A program made the translations under genes and the position numbers. From contig JBBAKL010000009.1 of the NCBI GenBank assembly GCA_040403535.1, forward strand, positions 11,765-75,764: a stretch of 64,000 nt of DNA, written 5' to 3'. Numbering within the stretch: position 1 is the stretch's first letter; each line of letters begins with the position of its first letter. Under the pieces are notes generated by a model. It was given only the letters and a program-made list of their open reading frames with translations. It ran no database searches and was not told the DNA's origin. This DNA comes from JAHEYG01 sp040403535 (GTDB lineage: Bacteria; Bacteroidota; Bacteroidia; B-17B0; Aurantibacillaceae). Shown here one piece after another: positions 19,639-28,389 of the stretch.

Positions 19639-22491
19639 ATGAAATCTAAATTTATAATTGGCTTTGGATTTGTTGCAGCGCTTGCGCTAAATCCGATTGC
19701 CGGCTATTCACAAGGCAAACCTGCAACAGCTCCAAAATTTGTTGAAGAAGTAACTAAAAAAGGAAGCGAAATTGTTATTTCTTATAAAAAATACATGCTA
19801 TCAAATGGACTTACCGTTTTAGTGCATGAGGATCATTCTGACCCTGTAGTGTATGTTGACGTGACTTATCATGTAGGTTCGGCACGAGAGCAGCAAGGCC
19901 GATCCGGATTTGCACATTTCTTTGAGCACATGATGTTTCAAGGGTCGAAAAATGTGGCGGATGAGCAACATTTCAAAATAATCACTGAAGCAGGCGGTAC
20001 ACTAAACGGAACAACTAATACTGATCGAACCAATTATTTTGAAACTGTTCCGAGTAATCAATTAGAAAAAATGCTATGGTTAGAAGCTGACCGTATGGGT
20101 TTTCTGTTGGATTCCGTTACACAAAAGAAATTTGAAGTGCAACGCGCTACTGTGAAAAACGAAAGAGGTCAGCGTTATGATAATGCCCCTTATGGTTTAG
20201 TAAGCGAGAAAATCGGCGAAGCATTGTACCCACAAGGTCATCCATACAGCTGGACTACAATTGGCTACATTGAAGATTTGAACCGTGTTGATGTTAACGA
20301 TTTGAAACGTTTTTATATGCGTTGGTATGGGCCAAACAATGCAGTTTTAACTGTTGCGGGTGATGTTAAGACTGATGATGTTGTTAAGCTAGCTGATAAA
20401 TATTTTGGTTCAATTCCTCGCGGACCGGAAGTAAAGCCGATGAATATTTCTGCTGTACAATTAAAAGAAAACAGATACATCAGTTATGAGGACAATGTTA
20501 AGTTTCCTATGTTGCGTGTTGTTTATCCAACCATTGAGGCGCGTAAACCTGATGATGCAGCATTAGATGTGTTAGCTGGTATTTTATCCGGATCAAAAAG
20601 TTCTCCAATGTATGAAGCGTTTATTAAATCTAAAAAAGCTGTTTCTGCTAATTGCTACCAGTTTAGCCGTGAATTATCCGGTCAGTTTGAATTTGGAATT
20701 CGTGCAAATGCCGGCTCTAATCTGTCTGAAATGGAAAAAGAATTAAAAGCCACATTGGAAAAATGGGAAAAGACTGGTCCTACCGATGAAGATATTGAGA
20801 AATTCAAAGCAACATTTCAAAGCAGTTTATACGATGGCTTATCAACTGTACAGGGAAAAGGTGCTCAGTTAGCGTCTTATTATACCTTTACCGGAGATGC
20901 TAATTATTTAAAGAAAGAAATTGAAAGTTACATGAAGGTAACTAAGGCCGATGTGATGCGCGTTTATAACACTTACATTAAAGGTAAAAACGCTGTGATT
21001 TTAAGCTGCGTTCCGAAAGGGAAAGGTGACTTAAAATCGCATGAAGATACCTGGAAAATGTATACCAGAACCGTTGAACAAGAGAGTGCGGAATACAAGA
21101 ACCTTAGCTATAACGAACCAAAAGACAATTTTGACCGCAGTAAAATGCCTCAGGCGCAAGCTGCTTCATTAGTTCCTGTTCCAGACTACTGGACAGACAA
21201 ATTAAATAACGGAGTGAAATTAATTGGCGTTAACAGCAATGAAATACCAAAAGTAAATATCTTGATTAGTATTCCGTTCGGACATCGTTTTGAGCCGAAA
21301 GAAAAATCAGGGATGTCTCAATTATTAGCATCCATGTTAGAAGAAAGCACAACGCAACATTCTTCGGAAGATATTGAAAAGATGCTTGACAAATTAGGAA
21401 GTTCAATCAATGTAAGTGCAGGCAGCGAAGAAATATCTATCAGTATATCTTCTTTAAAATCGAATCTAGATGCAACATTAAAGATTGCCGACGAAATTAT
21501 TTTCTCTCCTAAATTTGATAAAGAAGATTTTGAATTGTCAAATAAAGAGCAGTTAGACGGAATTGCGCAAATGCAGACTAACGCGTCTACCATTGCAAAT
21601 CTTATTTATAGTAAATTAATATATGGTGAAAATCATGTAATGAGTATACCAAGTGTAGGGACTGCGGAAACTGTGAACTCCATTTCATTGGATGATGTAA
21701 AAAACTGTTACAATAATTTGTCTTCAGATGGAGCGTCCATCGCTGTTAGCGGAGATGTTAAAAAGGAAGATATTATCAATAAGCTTTCTTTTGTTTCAAA
21801 ATTAAAAGCCAATTCAGTTGTTCGTGCAAAAGAACCTGAAATACCTGCTATCTCTAAAACAAAAATTTATTTTGTTGACAAGAAAAATGCTCCTCAATCG
21901 GAAATCCGCGTTGGATATATGGCCATTCCATTTGATGCCACCGGCGAGTTTTACAAAAACAGCATTATGAATTTTGCGTTTGCAGGCGCATTCAATAGTC
22001 GAGTTAATTATTTACTTCGTGAAGTGAGAGGATTTACTTACGGTGTTCGCGGAGGTTTCTCAGGAAGTAAATTTGCAGGGCCATACACTGTTTCAGGAGG
22101 ATTCAGAGCAAATTCAACAGATAGTACCTTAATAGATATGATGGGTGAGTTTAAAAAATTCACGGAGAATGGTATTACCGACGAAGAACTAAACTTCACT
22201 AAAAACGCAATGGCGCAATCGGACGCATTGAAATATGAGTCGGCATGGCAAAAATTAGGATTTGTAAAACGTATTTTAGATTACAACCTTGATAAAAACT
22301 TTGTACAAGCACAAGGAGAAATATTAAAAAACATAACAAAATCCGATATCGACAACAGAGCTAAACGCTACCTTCCGCTAAACAACATGATAATTTTGGT
22401 AGTTGGCGATAAAGCAAGCAACTTTGAAAAAGTAAAATCGCTCGGATACGAAGTAATCGAACTCGATTTAAACGGAAATCCGGTTAAATAA
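19639..22491 (+). CDS. Secreted M16 (pitrilysin family) zinc metallopeptidase, two-domain
   Basis: 950-aa exported peptidase. Signal peptide (GFGFVAALALNPIAGYSQ), then an active M16 domain with the inverted zinc motif HFFEH (residues 93-97) and the downstream zinc ligand region VKNERGQRYDNAPYG. The C-terminal half is the catalytically silent M16 partner domain (TDKLNNGVKLIGVNSNEIP start, RVNYLLREVRGFTYGVRGGF near the end), which with the first half forms the clamshell chamber for degrading peptides. Probably periplasmic or surface-associated. It is a single-gene unit between terminators, next to the giants but with no evidence of shared function. Confidence 0.93.
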   Translation: MKSKFIIGFGFVAALALNPIAGYSQGKPATAPKFVEEVTKKGSEIVISYKKYMLSNGLTVLVHEDHSDPVVYVDVTYHVGSAREQQGRSGFAHFFEHMMFQGSKNVADEQHFKIITEAGGTLNGTTNTDRTNYFETVPSNQLEKMLWLEADRMGFLLDSVTQKKFEVQRATVKNERGQRYDNAPYGLVSEKIGEALYPQGHPYSWTTIGYIEDLNRVDVNDLKRFYMRWYGPNNAVLTVAGDVKTDDVVKLADKYFGSIPRGPEVKPMNISAVQLKENRYISYEDNVKFPMLRVVYPTIEARKPDDAALDVLAGILSGSKSSPMYEAFIKSKKAVSANCYQFSRELSGQFEFGIRANAGSNLSEMEKELKATLEKWEKTGPTDEDIEKFKATFQSSLYDGLSTVQGKGAQLASYYTFTGDANYLKKEIESYMKVTKADVMRVYNTYIKGKNAVILSCVPKGKGDLKSHEDTWKMYTRTVEQESAEYKNLSYNEPKDNFDRSKMPQAQAASLVPVPDYWTDKLNNGVKLIGVNSNEIPKVNILISIPFGHRFEPKEKSGMSQLLASMLEESTTQHSSEDIEKMLDKLGSSINVSAGSEEISISISSLKSNLDATLKIADEIIFSPKFDKEDFELSNKEQLDGIAQMQTNASTIANLIYSKLIYGENHVMSIPSVGTAETVNSISLDDVKNCYNNLSSDGASIAVSGDVKKEDIINKLSFVSKLKANSVVRAKEPEIPAISKTKIYFVDKKNAPQSEIRVGYMAIPFDATGEFYKNSIMNFAFAGAFNSRVNYLLREVRGFTYGVRGGFSGSKFAGPYTVSGGFRANSTDSTLIDMMGEFKKFTENGITDEELNFTKNAMAQSDALKYESAWQKLGFVKRILDYNLDKNFVQAQGEILKNITKSDIDNRAKRYLPLNNMIILVVGDKASNFEKVKSLGYEVIELDLNGNPVK

Positions 22492-22495
22492 CCTA

Positions 22496-22527
22496 AAAAA
22501 GTCCTGCTTAAAGCAGGGCTTTTTATT
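22496..22527 (+). terminator. Intrinsic terminator after the M16 peptidase gene
   Basis: Stem AAAAAGTCCTGC (22496-22507) with GCAGGGCTTTTT (22513-22524), one G-T pair, TTAAA loop; starts 4 nt past the stop. Confidence 0.9.
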
Positions 22528-22750
22528 TAATTGACTAATTTGGGGTGGTTTATTTGCCTTTTGGATAAAATAATCACAATTTTTTCTGAACAAAATACAA
22601 ATCGCTGTTAACTAACAAGTTAAGACAAACCATCTTAATACAAAAGACTAATAGTGAGGGGTTAATTAAGCTGATTGGTATGATAAAATATTGTTTTGAG
22701 CAAAAATTATGGGGTAAAGCCTATTTTTCAACAAAATAATGTCTTAAAAG
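22528..22750. other. Non-coding region ahead of the ribosomal-protein promoter
   Basis: About 220 nt of AT-rich DNA with no credible ORF. It holds a 6-bp dyad TTAACT-AACA-AGTTAA (22608-22623) that might be an operator or a chance match. Nothing else could be supported. Confidence 0.4.
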
Positions 22751-22782
22751 TTTGTTCGGGAAAAAAATACTTCATAAATTTG
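22751..22782 (+). promoter_or_regulatory. Bacteroidota-type promoter for rplM-rpsI-rpsB
   Basis: TTTG (22751-22754), a 20-nt spacer, and TAAATTTG (22775-22782) match the -33 TTTG and -7 TAnnTTTG consensus described for Bacteroides/Flavobacterium primary sigma factors. Transcription would start around 22789, leaving a leader of about 33 nt. Confidence 0.8.
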
Positions 22783-22821
22783 CAGCCCTTATTTTAGGAA
22801 ACAAATAAATAATTTGATACA

Positions 22822-23280
22822 GTGGACGCTTTAAGTTATAAAACAAAGTTTGTTAATCAGGCCAGTTCTAATAAAGAATGGATCTTGGTTGATGCAGAGA
22901 ATGAAGTAGCAGGCCGTTTAGCCTCTAAAGTAGCTTACTTATTACGTGGTAAGCACAAAGCTAGCTTTACACCATATGTAGATTGTGGTGCGAACGTGGT
23001 AATTATCAATGCCGATAAAGTTCGTTTTACAGGAAAAAAGTTAACCGATAAAGAATATATCCGTTACACCGGTTATCCGGGAGGTCAGCGTTTCGCTACG
23101 CCTAAGTTTTTACTAAGCAATAAACCAACAGAGGTTTTACGTTTAGCGATTCATGGTATGTTACCGAAAAACCGTTTAGGCCGTCGCCTTAATGGTAACG
23201 TTTACATCTATGCGGGTACTGAGCACCAACAAGAAGCTCAACAACCAAAAAAGATTGATTTAAGTACTATTAAAGCTTAA
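22822..23280 (+). CDS. rplM: Ribosomal protein L13 (uL13)
   Basis: 152-aa large-subunit protein that binds 23S rRNA early in assembly. Recognised from WILVDAENEVAGRLASKVA, LLRGKHKASFTPYVDCGA, YTGYPGG and GMLPKNRLGRR. The start is GTG at 22822: no in-frame ATG lies before the conserved LSYKTKFVNQ start, and the length fits the family. First gene of the rplM-rpsI-rpsB unit; rpsI follows after 8 nt. Confidence 0.97.
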   Translation: MDALSYKTKFVNQASSNKEWILVDAENEVAGRLASKVAYLLRGKHKASFTPYVDCGANVVIINADKVRFTGKKLTDKEYIRYTGYPGGQRFATPKFLLSNKPTEVLRLAIHGMLPKNRLGRRLNGNVYIYAGTEHQQEAQQPKKIDLSTIKA

Positions 23281-23288
23281 TATACAGA

Positions 23289-23675
23289 ATGGAAGTAATT
23301 AACACATCAGGACGAAGAAAGACTTCAGTAGCTCGCGCTTATTTAACAAAAGGCAAAGGTAATATTGAAGTAAACGGTAAAGATTATAAACAGTATTTTT
23401 CTACACCAACATTACAGTACTACGTTACTCAAGCATTGAACGTAGCAAAAGTTAATGGCGAATACGACATTAAAGCAAATGTACGCGGTGGTGGGATTAC
23501 CGGACAAGCTCAGGCTATCCGTTTAGCTATTGCAAAAGCTTTAGTTGAAATCAACGAAGAATACAAAAAAGACTTAAGAGCAGAAGGCTTAATGACTCGT
23601 GACCCTCGTATGGTTGAGCGTAAGAAATTCGGTCAGAAGAAAGCTCGTCGTCGCTTCCAATTCAGCAAACGTTAA
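23289..23675 (+). CDS. rpsI: Ribosomal protein S9 (uS9)
   Basis: 128-aa small-subunit protein near the P-site. Family signatures: GRRKTSVARAYL, VNVRGGG-like NVRGGGITGQAQAIRLAIAKAL, and the conserved basic tail KKARRRFQFSKR, whose last Arg contacts P-site tRNA. Paired with rplM as in most bacteria; rpsB follows 21 nt later. Confidence 0.98.
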   Translation: MEVINTSGRRKTSVARAYLTKGKGNIEVNGKDYKQYFSTPTLQYYVTQALNVAKVNGEYDIKANVRGGGITGQAQAIRLAIAKALVEINEEYKKDLRAEGLMTRDPRMVERKKFGQKKARRRFQFSKR

Positions 23676-23696
23676 TATTATAATAAGAGAAAAGAA

Positions 23697-24545
23697 ATGT
23701 CAAGAACATCATTTAACGAATTACTTGAAGCAGGTGCTCACTTTGGTCACCTTAAACGTAAGTGGAACCCAGCAATGGCTCCGTACATTTACGCTGAAAA
23801 AAACGGTATTCACATCATCGATTTAAATAAGACTGTAGCGAAAATCGAAGAAGCTGCTAACGCGCTTAAGCAAATTGCCCGCTCAGGTAAAAAAGTTTTG
23901 TTTGTTGCTACTAAGAAGCAGGCAAAAGATATCGTAGCAGAGAGAATCAAGCCTATTAACATGCCTTATGTTACTGAGCGTTGGCCAGGCGGTATGTTAA
24001 CTAACTTTGCAACTATTCGTAAATCAATTCGCCGTATGGCTCAAATTGATAAGATGAGTACTGACGGAACTTTCGCTAGTATTTCTAAAAAAGAACGTTT
24101 ACAAATTTCCCGTGAGCGCGCGAAATTAGAAACTCAGTTTGGTTCAATCGCTGACTTATCGCGCTTACCAGCTGCTTTATTTATTGTAGATATTACAAAA
24201 GAACATATCGCAGTTAAAGAAGCTAAGCGTTTAAACATTCCAACTTTTGCAATTGTTGATACCAACTCGAATCCAAATGAAGTTGATTATCCAATTCCAG
24301 CTAATGACGATGCTTCAACTTCGATCGCTTACATTCTTGATGTAATCAGTTCTTCTTTACGTGAAGGTTTAGCTGAGCGTAAAATGGATAAAGAAGCTCA
24401 AGCTGCAGAAGAAAAAGAAACTAAAGAAGAATCAAAACACGAAGCGGAAGAACTTGCAGCAGGCCTTAAGTTTAAAGGTACTGACGAAGAAGAAACCGAA
24501 AAAGGTGGCAAACGTCCTCGTAAAAGAGTGGCCGCAAAAAAATAA
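23697..24545 (+). CDS. rpsB: Ribosomal protein S2 (uS2) with a charged C-terminal tail
   Basis: 282-aa S2 protein. Conserved segments LLEAGAHFGHLKRKWNPAM, ERWPGGMLTNFATI and the SxxDIxKE-type core VDITKEHIAVKEA are present. The last 60 residues or so are a low-complexity charged tail (KEAQAAEEKETKEESKHEAE, then KGGKRPRKRVAAKK), longer than the about 240-aa E. coli protein; such tails occur in other Bacteroidota. A terminator separates it from tsf. Confidence 0.97.
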   Translation: MSRTSFNELLEAGAHFGHLKRKWNPAMAPYIYAEKNGIHIIDLNKTVAKIEEAANALKQIARSGKKVLFVATKKQAKDIVAERIKPINMPYVTERWPGGMLTNFATIRKSIRRMAQIDKMSTDGTFASISKKERLQISRERAKLETQFGSIADLSRLPAALFIVDITKEHIAVKEAKRLNIPTFAIVDTNSNPNEVDYPIPANDDASTSIAYILDVISSSLREGLAERKMDKEAQAAEEKETKEESKHEAEELAAGLKFKGTDEEETEKGGKRPRKRVAAKK

Positions 24546-24565
24546 TTTAGAATTAAATTACAATT

Positions 24566-24600
24566 ACGGTCATTCTGGAAACAGACTGACCGTTTTTTTT
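24566..24600 (+). terminator. Intrinsic terminator between rpsB and tsf
   Basis: ACGGTCA (24566-24572) pairs with TGACCGT (24587-24593). Inside it an inner TCTG/CAGA stem closes on a GAAA tetraloop across one mismatch. T-run 24593-24600. It should reduce rather than necessarily stop transcription into tsf. Confidence 0.85.
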
Positions 24601-24637
24601 GAATAAATATTACTAATCAAAATAAAAAACAAAGAAT

Positions 24638-25462
24638 ATGGCTATCACAGCAGCAGATGTAAATAAATTACGCCAACAAACCGGTGCAGGTATGATGGAT
24701 TGCAAAAAAGCATTAGAAGAAAGTAATGGTGACTTCGAAAAAGCAATTGACTTTTTGAGAAAAAAAGGTGCTAAGGTTGCAGCTAACCGCCAAGACCGTG
24801 ATGCAAAAGAAGGTGTTGTTCTTGCAAAAATTAACGAAAATGGTAAACAAGGAATTTTAGTTAGCGTTAACTGCGAAACTGATTTCGTTGCTAAAAACGC
24901 CGACTTCATTGCATTTGCTGAAAGTGTTGCTAAAATTGCATTAGACAAAAACCCTGCATCTATTGATGCATTAAAAGCTTTACCATACGATAACAATATT
25001 ACAGTTGGAGATAAATTCATGGAGCAGGTTGGTAAAATTGGTGAGAAAATTGATATCGGCTATTATAACGCTATCAACGCTGAAAAAGTTGTTGCATACA
25101 ACCACCCAGGAAATCGTTTAGCAGTAGTTGTTGGATTTAACCACGCTATTGATGACGAAGCAGCTAAGAACGTTGCTATGCAAACAGCAGCAATGGCTCC
25201 TGTAGCAGTAGATAAAGATGATGTTGATTCAACAACTTTAGAGAGAGAATTAGAAATTGCCCGTGAAGCAACACGCGCTGAAGGTAAACCCGAAGAAATG
25301 GTTGAAAAAATTGCTCAGGGTAAATTAAATAAATTCTACAAGGAGTCTACTTTATTAAACCAGGAATACATTAAAGATAACAAGATGACGATTCGTCAAT
25401 ATTTACAAAGCTTAAATAAAGACTTAACCGTTACAAGCTTTAAACGTTTCTCTTTATCTTAA
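24638..25462 (+). CDS. tsf: Translation elongation factor Ts
   Basis: 274-aa nucleotide exchange factor for EF-Tu. N-terminal UBA-like domain with VNKLRQQTGAGMMDCKKALEE, then the TDFVAKN motif (NCETDFVAKNADF) and the C-terminal dimerisation region (EGKPEEMVEKIAQGKLNKFY). Follows rpsB as in most bacteria, but with terminators on both sides. Confidence 0.97.
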   Translation: MAITAADVNKLRQQTGAGMMDCKKALEESNGDFEKAIDFLRKKGAKVAANRQDRDAKEGVVLAKINENGKQGILVSVNCETDFVAKNADFIAFAESVAKIALDKNPASIDALKALPYDNNITVGDKFMEQVGKIGEKIDIGYYNAINAEKVVAYNHPGNRLAVVVGFNHAIDDEAAKNVAMQTAAMAPVAVDKDDVDSTTLERELEIAREATRAEGKPEEMVEKIAQGKLNKFYKESTLLNQEYIKDNKMTIRQYLQSLNKDLTVTSFKRFSLS

Positions 25463-25468
25463 AATTTT

Positions 25469-25497
25469 AATCCCGACATTGAGTCGGGATTTTTTTT
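25469..25497 (+). terminator. Intrinsic terminator after tsf
   Basis: 9-bp stem AATCCCGAC (25469-25477) with GTCGGGATT (25483-25491), ATTGA loop, T-run. Only about 13 nt remain before pyrH, so pyrH probably depends on readthrough or on a promoter inside tsf. Confidence 0.88.
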
Positions 25498-25509
25498 AAT
25501 CTGTTTTTT

Positions 25510-26217
25510 ATGAAATACAAAAGAATACTTTTAAAACTTAGCGGTGAAGCCTTAATGGGCAACAAAGGCTTTGGTATTGATCAGGAAAGATTATTAACCT
25601 ATGCCAAAGAAATTAAAGCTGCGCATGATAACGGTTGTCAGATTGCTATTGTTATTGGCGGAGGAAATATTTTCAGAGGTATACAAGCTGAAAAAGGCGG
25701 AATGGATCGCGTACATGGTGATTACATGGGAATGTTAGCTACTGTAATCAACTCGATGGCCATTCAGGCTGCATTAGAAGGACTGGGCGTTGAAACCCGT
25801 TTGCAAAGTGCCATTAAGATGGAACAAATTTGTGAACCTTTCATCAGAAGAAAGGCTGTTCGTCATTTGGAAAAAAACCGTGTAGTAATTTTTGGAGCCG
25901 GTACAGGTAATCCTTATTTCACAACGGATACCGCCGCAACTCTTCGTGCTATTGAAATTGAAGCCAATGTTATTTTAAAAGGAACACGTGTTGACGGAAT
26001 TTACACCGCCGATCCTGAAAAAAACAAGAACGCAGTTAAATACGATACAATTAAGTTTGAGGAAGTTTACAATAAAGGCCTTGAAGTAATGGATATGACT
26101 GCCTTTACGCTTTGCAAAGAAAACAATTTACCGATTATCGTGTTCGACATGAACAAACCGGGAAATCTGCAAAAGCTTTTAAGTGGAGATAAGGTTGGAA
26201 CATTGGTTGAAGTGTAA
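25510..26217 (+). CDS. pyrH: UMP kinase
   Basis: 235-aa amino acid kinase family enzyme that phosphorylates UMP to UDP. Seen: LLKLSGEALMG (phosphate-binding loop), IVIGGGNIFRG, RKAVRHLEKNRVVIFGAGTGNPYFTTDTAA (read in two parts) and LKGTRVDGIYTADPEKN. Full length. Its last 39 bases overlap, tail to tail, the 3' end of the minus-strand epimerase gene, and its terminator lies inside that gene. Confidence 0.97.
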   Translation: MKYKRILLKLSGEALMGNKGFGIDQERLLTYAKEIKAAHDNGCQIAIVIGGGNIFRGIQAEKGGMDRVHGDYMGMLATVINSMAIQAALEGLGVETRLQSAIKMEQICEPFIRRKAVRHLEKNRVVIFGAGTGNPYFTTDTAATLRAIEIEANVILKGTRVDGIYTADPEKNKNAVKYDTIKFEEVYNKGLEVMDMTAFTLCKENNLPIIVFDMNKPGNLQKLLSGDKVGTLVEV

Positions 26218-27240
26218 TTCTTCAACGGGAATTGATCCTGTTCCGCAATCACCAGAAATTTCTACTTTTCCTGAATTATAAATAACCCCTCTAAAGGGGT
26301 TATTTTTTATTAATAAGGGTCCATCCAGGTCAATCCAGTTAACTGCAGCTGAAATTTGTGCAGCAGCAGAAATGGCGCAAGAACTTTCGGTCATACAGCC
26401 CAGATTTATTTTTAAACCCAATTGATTGGCTTCATGAATAATTTTTACTGCTTCAAATAAGCCGGTACATTTCATAAGCTTAATATTGATTCCTGTAAAA
26501 GAATCTTTAACTATTGCTAAATCAGAAAAACGTTTAAAGCTTTCGTCTGCAATAACCGGTAAATGTGTGCGCTGAGTTACCCATGCCATATCTGCAATAT
26601 TCTCTTTAGGCATTGGTTGCTCAACAAACAAAACATTTTTATCCTCAAGCCATTTCATCATTTCCAGAGCTTTATATTTATCTGTCCAACCTTGATTGAC
26701 ATCTACTACCATTGGCTTAGATGAATAATTACGAATGGTTGTAATTATTTTTTTATCGTTTTCATGTCCCAGCTTAATCTTAAGAATATTGAAGTCAGCA
26801 AACTCATCCAGTTTCTGTGAAATTAAATTTAAATCGCCTATGCTTATGGTAACGGATGTGTTTTTAGGCGCAGGCTTCTCCAAACCAAAAAATTCAAATA
26901 TGGTTTTGTTATGAGCTTTTGAAAATAAATCTGATAATGCAATATCGATACCGGCTTTGGCTGCGTTATTGTTTAACTCAATCTGATCAATTTCTTTCAA
27001 AATATCAACCGGATCCGAAGCAAGTGAATGTTTACTTAGAATATTACTAGCCTTATTAAAAAACGAAATAACACTTTCCTGTGTCTCACCTAAATAAGGA
27101 GGCAGTGAAGATTCTCCATACCCTGTAATACCATCACATTCAATTTTAGAAAACACAACATCAGTTTTAGTACGTGTGCCGTAGGATAAACCAAAAGGAT
27201 GAATAAACTGTAGTGAATATGGAAGATAGAATAGTTTCAC
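26179..27240 (-). CDS. Dipeptide epimerase-like enzyme (enolase superfamily)
   Basis: 353 aa. Muconate-lactonising/enolase superfamily pattern: KIKLG (catalytic Lys), VDVNQGW (metal Asp), VEQP (metal Glu), IADES (metal Asp), NIKLMKCTG (second catalytic Lys) and DLDGP at the barrel end. The combination with CMTESS fits L-Ala-D/L-Glu epimerases better than o-succinylbenzoate synthase, though the latter cannot be excluded. It is the last gene of the carbohydrate operon, 2 nt after wecE. Its 3' end overlaps pyrH by 39 bp, and the C-terminal tail GTGSIPVEELHFNQCSNLIST is unusual for the family, as if readthrough extended it into pyrH. Confidence 0.8.
   Translation of the reverse strand: MKLFYLPYSLQFIHPFGLSYGTRTKTDVVFSKIECDGITGYGESSLPPYLGETQESVISFFNKASNILSKHSLASDPVDILKEIDQIELNNNAAKAGIDIALSDLFSKAHNKTIFEFFGLEKPAPKNTSVTISIGDLNLISQKLDEFADFNILKIKLGHENDKKIITTIRNYSSKPMVVDVNQGWTDKYKALEMMKWLEDKNVLFVEQPMPKENIADMAWVTQRTHLPVIADESFKRFSDLAIVKDSFTGINIKLMKCTGLFEAVKIIHEANQLGLKINLGCMTESSCAISAAAQISAAVNWIDLDGPLLIKNNPFRGVIYNSGKVEISGDCGTGSIPVEELHFNQCSNLIST
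26281..26308 (+). terminator. pyrH terminator embedded in the convergent epimerase gene
   Basis: 9-bp perfect stem AATAACCCC (26281-26289) with GGGGTTATT (26296-26304), TCTAAA loop, then T's on the plus strand only. It starts 64 nt past the pyrH stop. On the minus strand the same bases encode NNPFRGVI of the epimerase, and no T-run follows in that direction. Confidence 0.85.
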
Positions 27241-27242
27241 AA

Positions 27243-28388
27243 TTACTTTTTCAATTCTGTATAGTAGTCTGAAATCAATTTACAAATAAAGTGAATGTCA
27301 TCAGAAGTTAATTCATAATAAAGAGGTAAGCGTAATAAGCAATCGCTGAATCTGTCGCTGTTTGGCAATTCCCTTCCATCACCTTTATTTAAATAATACG
27401 GACTTTTATGTAACGACAGATAATGAAAAACAGCCATCACGTTATGATTTTTTAGATGCTCTATTAGTCCTGATCTTTCCTCAAGATTCCGGCATACAAT
27501 ATAGAACATATGCGAATTGTTTGTTGCATAATCCGGAATTACCGGCATTGTAAAATATCCCTTAATGGAAAGTGGTTGTAATAATTTTAAATAATGCTCC
27601 CAGATTTGTTTTCGTTTGTTTTGTATGTCCTCAATTTTTTCAAGTTGAGCATACAAAAAAGCGGCAATAATATCGGATGGTAAAAAAGAAGAGCCAATAT
27701 CTACCCAGCCATATTTATCAATTTCCCCCCTAAAAAATTGCGAACGGTTTGTGCCTTTTTCACGTATTATTTCTGCTCTGTTAATAAATGACTCGTCATT
27801 CAAAACTATCATTCCGCCTTCTCCGGAAATAACATTTTTTGTTTCATGGAATGAAAAAGCCGACATATGACCTATAGAACCTAATGGCTTACTTTTATAA
27901 AAACTTTCAATAGCCTGAGCAGCATCTTCTACAACGTACAAATTGTGTTTTTTAGCGATGCTCATAATTTTATCCATATCGCATGCAATTCCGGCATAAT
28001 GAACCGGAACTATTGCTTTTGTTTTAGGGGTAATAAGTGCTTCCATTTTATCCGCGTCCATATTAGGATTATCGGAATAACTGTCGCAAAAAACAATTTT
28101 TGCCCCACGCAGTACAAAAGCGTTTACGGTTGAAACAAATGTATAAGCCGGCGCAATTACTTCATCACCCTCTTTAATATTAAGTAACAGGGCAGCCATT
28201 TCTAGCGCATCGGTACAAGAAGTGGTTAAGAGTACTTTTTTAAACCTAAAGCGTTTCTCAAAAAACTCATGACACTTCTTTGTATAAATACCATCACCCG
28301 AAATTTTAATACTTGAAACAGCATCTTTTATATACTCCGTTTCGTTTCCTGTGAAATATGGTTTATTGAAGGTAATCCGTTTATTCAT
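27243..28388 (-). CDS. wecE: dTDP-4-amino-4,6-dideoxygalactose transaminase
   Basis: 381-aa PLP enzyme of the DegT/DnrJ/EryC1 family that aminates dTDP-4-keto-6-deoxyglucose to dTDP-Fuc4N. It matches the WecE/RffA subgroup closely: LTTSCTDALEMAALLL, SFHETKN with the PLP-binding Lys, EGG, IIREKGTNRSQFFRG, KYGWVDIGSS and LLRLPLYYEL. Lies 1 nt after the methyltransferase and 2 nt before the epimerase gene. RmlA/RmlB, needed to supply the substrate, are not in the window. Confidence 0.9.
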   Translation of the reverse strand: MNKRITFNKPYFTGNETEYIKDAVSSIKISGDGIYTKKCHEFFEKRFRFKKVLLTTSCTDALEMAALLLNIKEGDEVIAPAYTFVSTVNAFVLRGAKIVFCDSYSDNPNMDADKMEALITPKTKAIVPVHYAGIACDMDKIMSIAKKHNLYVVEDAAQAIESFYKSKPLGSIGHMSAFSFHETKNVISGEGGMIVLNDESFINRAEIIREKGTNRSQFFRGEIDKYGWVDIGSSFLPSDIIAAFLYAQLEKIEDIQNKRKQIWEHYLKLLQPLSIKGYFTMPVIPDYATNNSHMFYIVCRNLEERSGLIEHLKNHNVMAVFHYLSLHKSPYYLNKGDGRELPNSDRFSDCLLRLPLYYELTSDDIHFICKLISDYYTELKK

Positions 28389-28389
28389 T

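Noticed and set aside
26281..26308. Bidirectional terminator serving both pyrH and the epimerase operon
   Set aside because: On the minus strand the hairpin lies before the stop codon and is not followed by a T-run.
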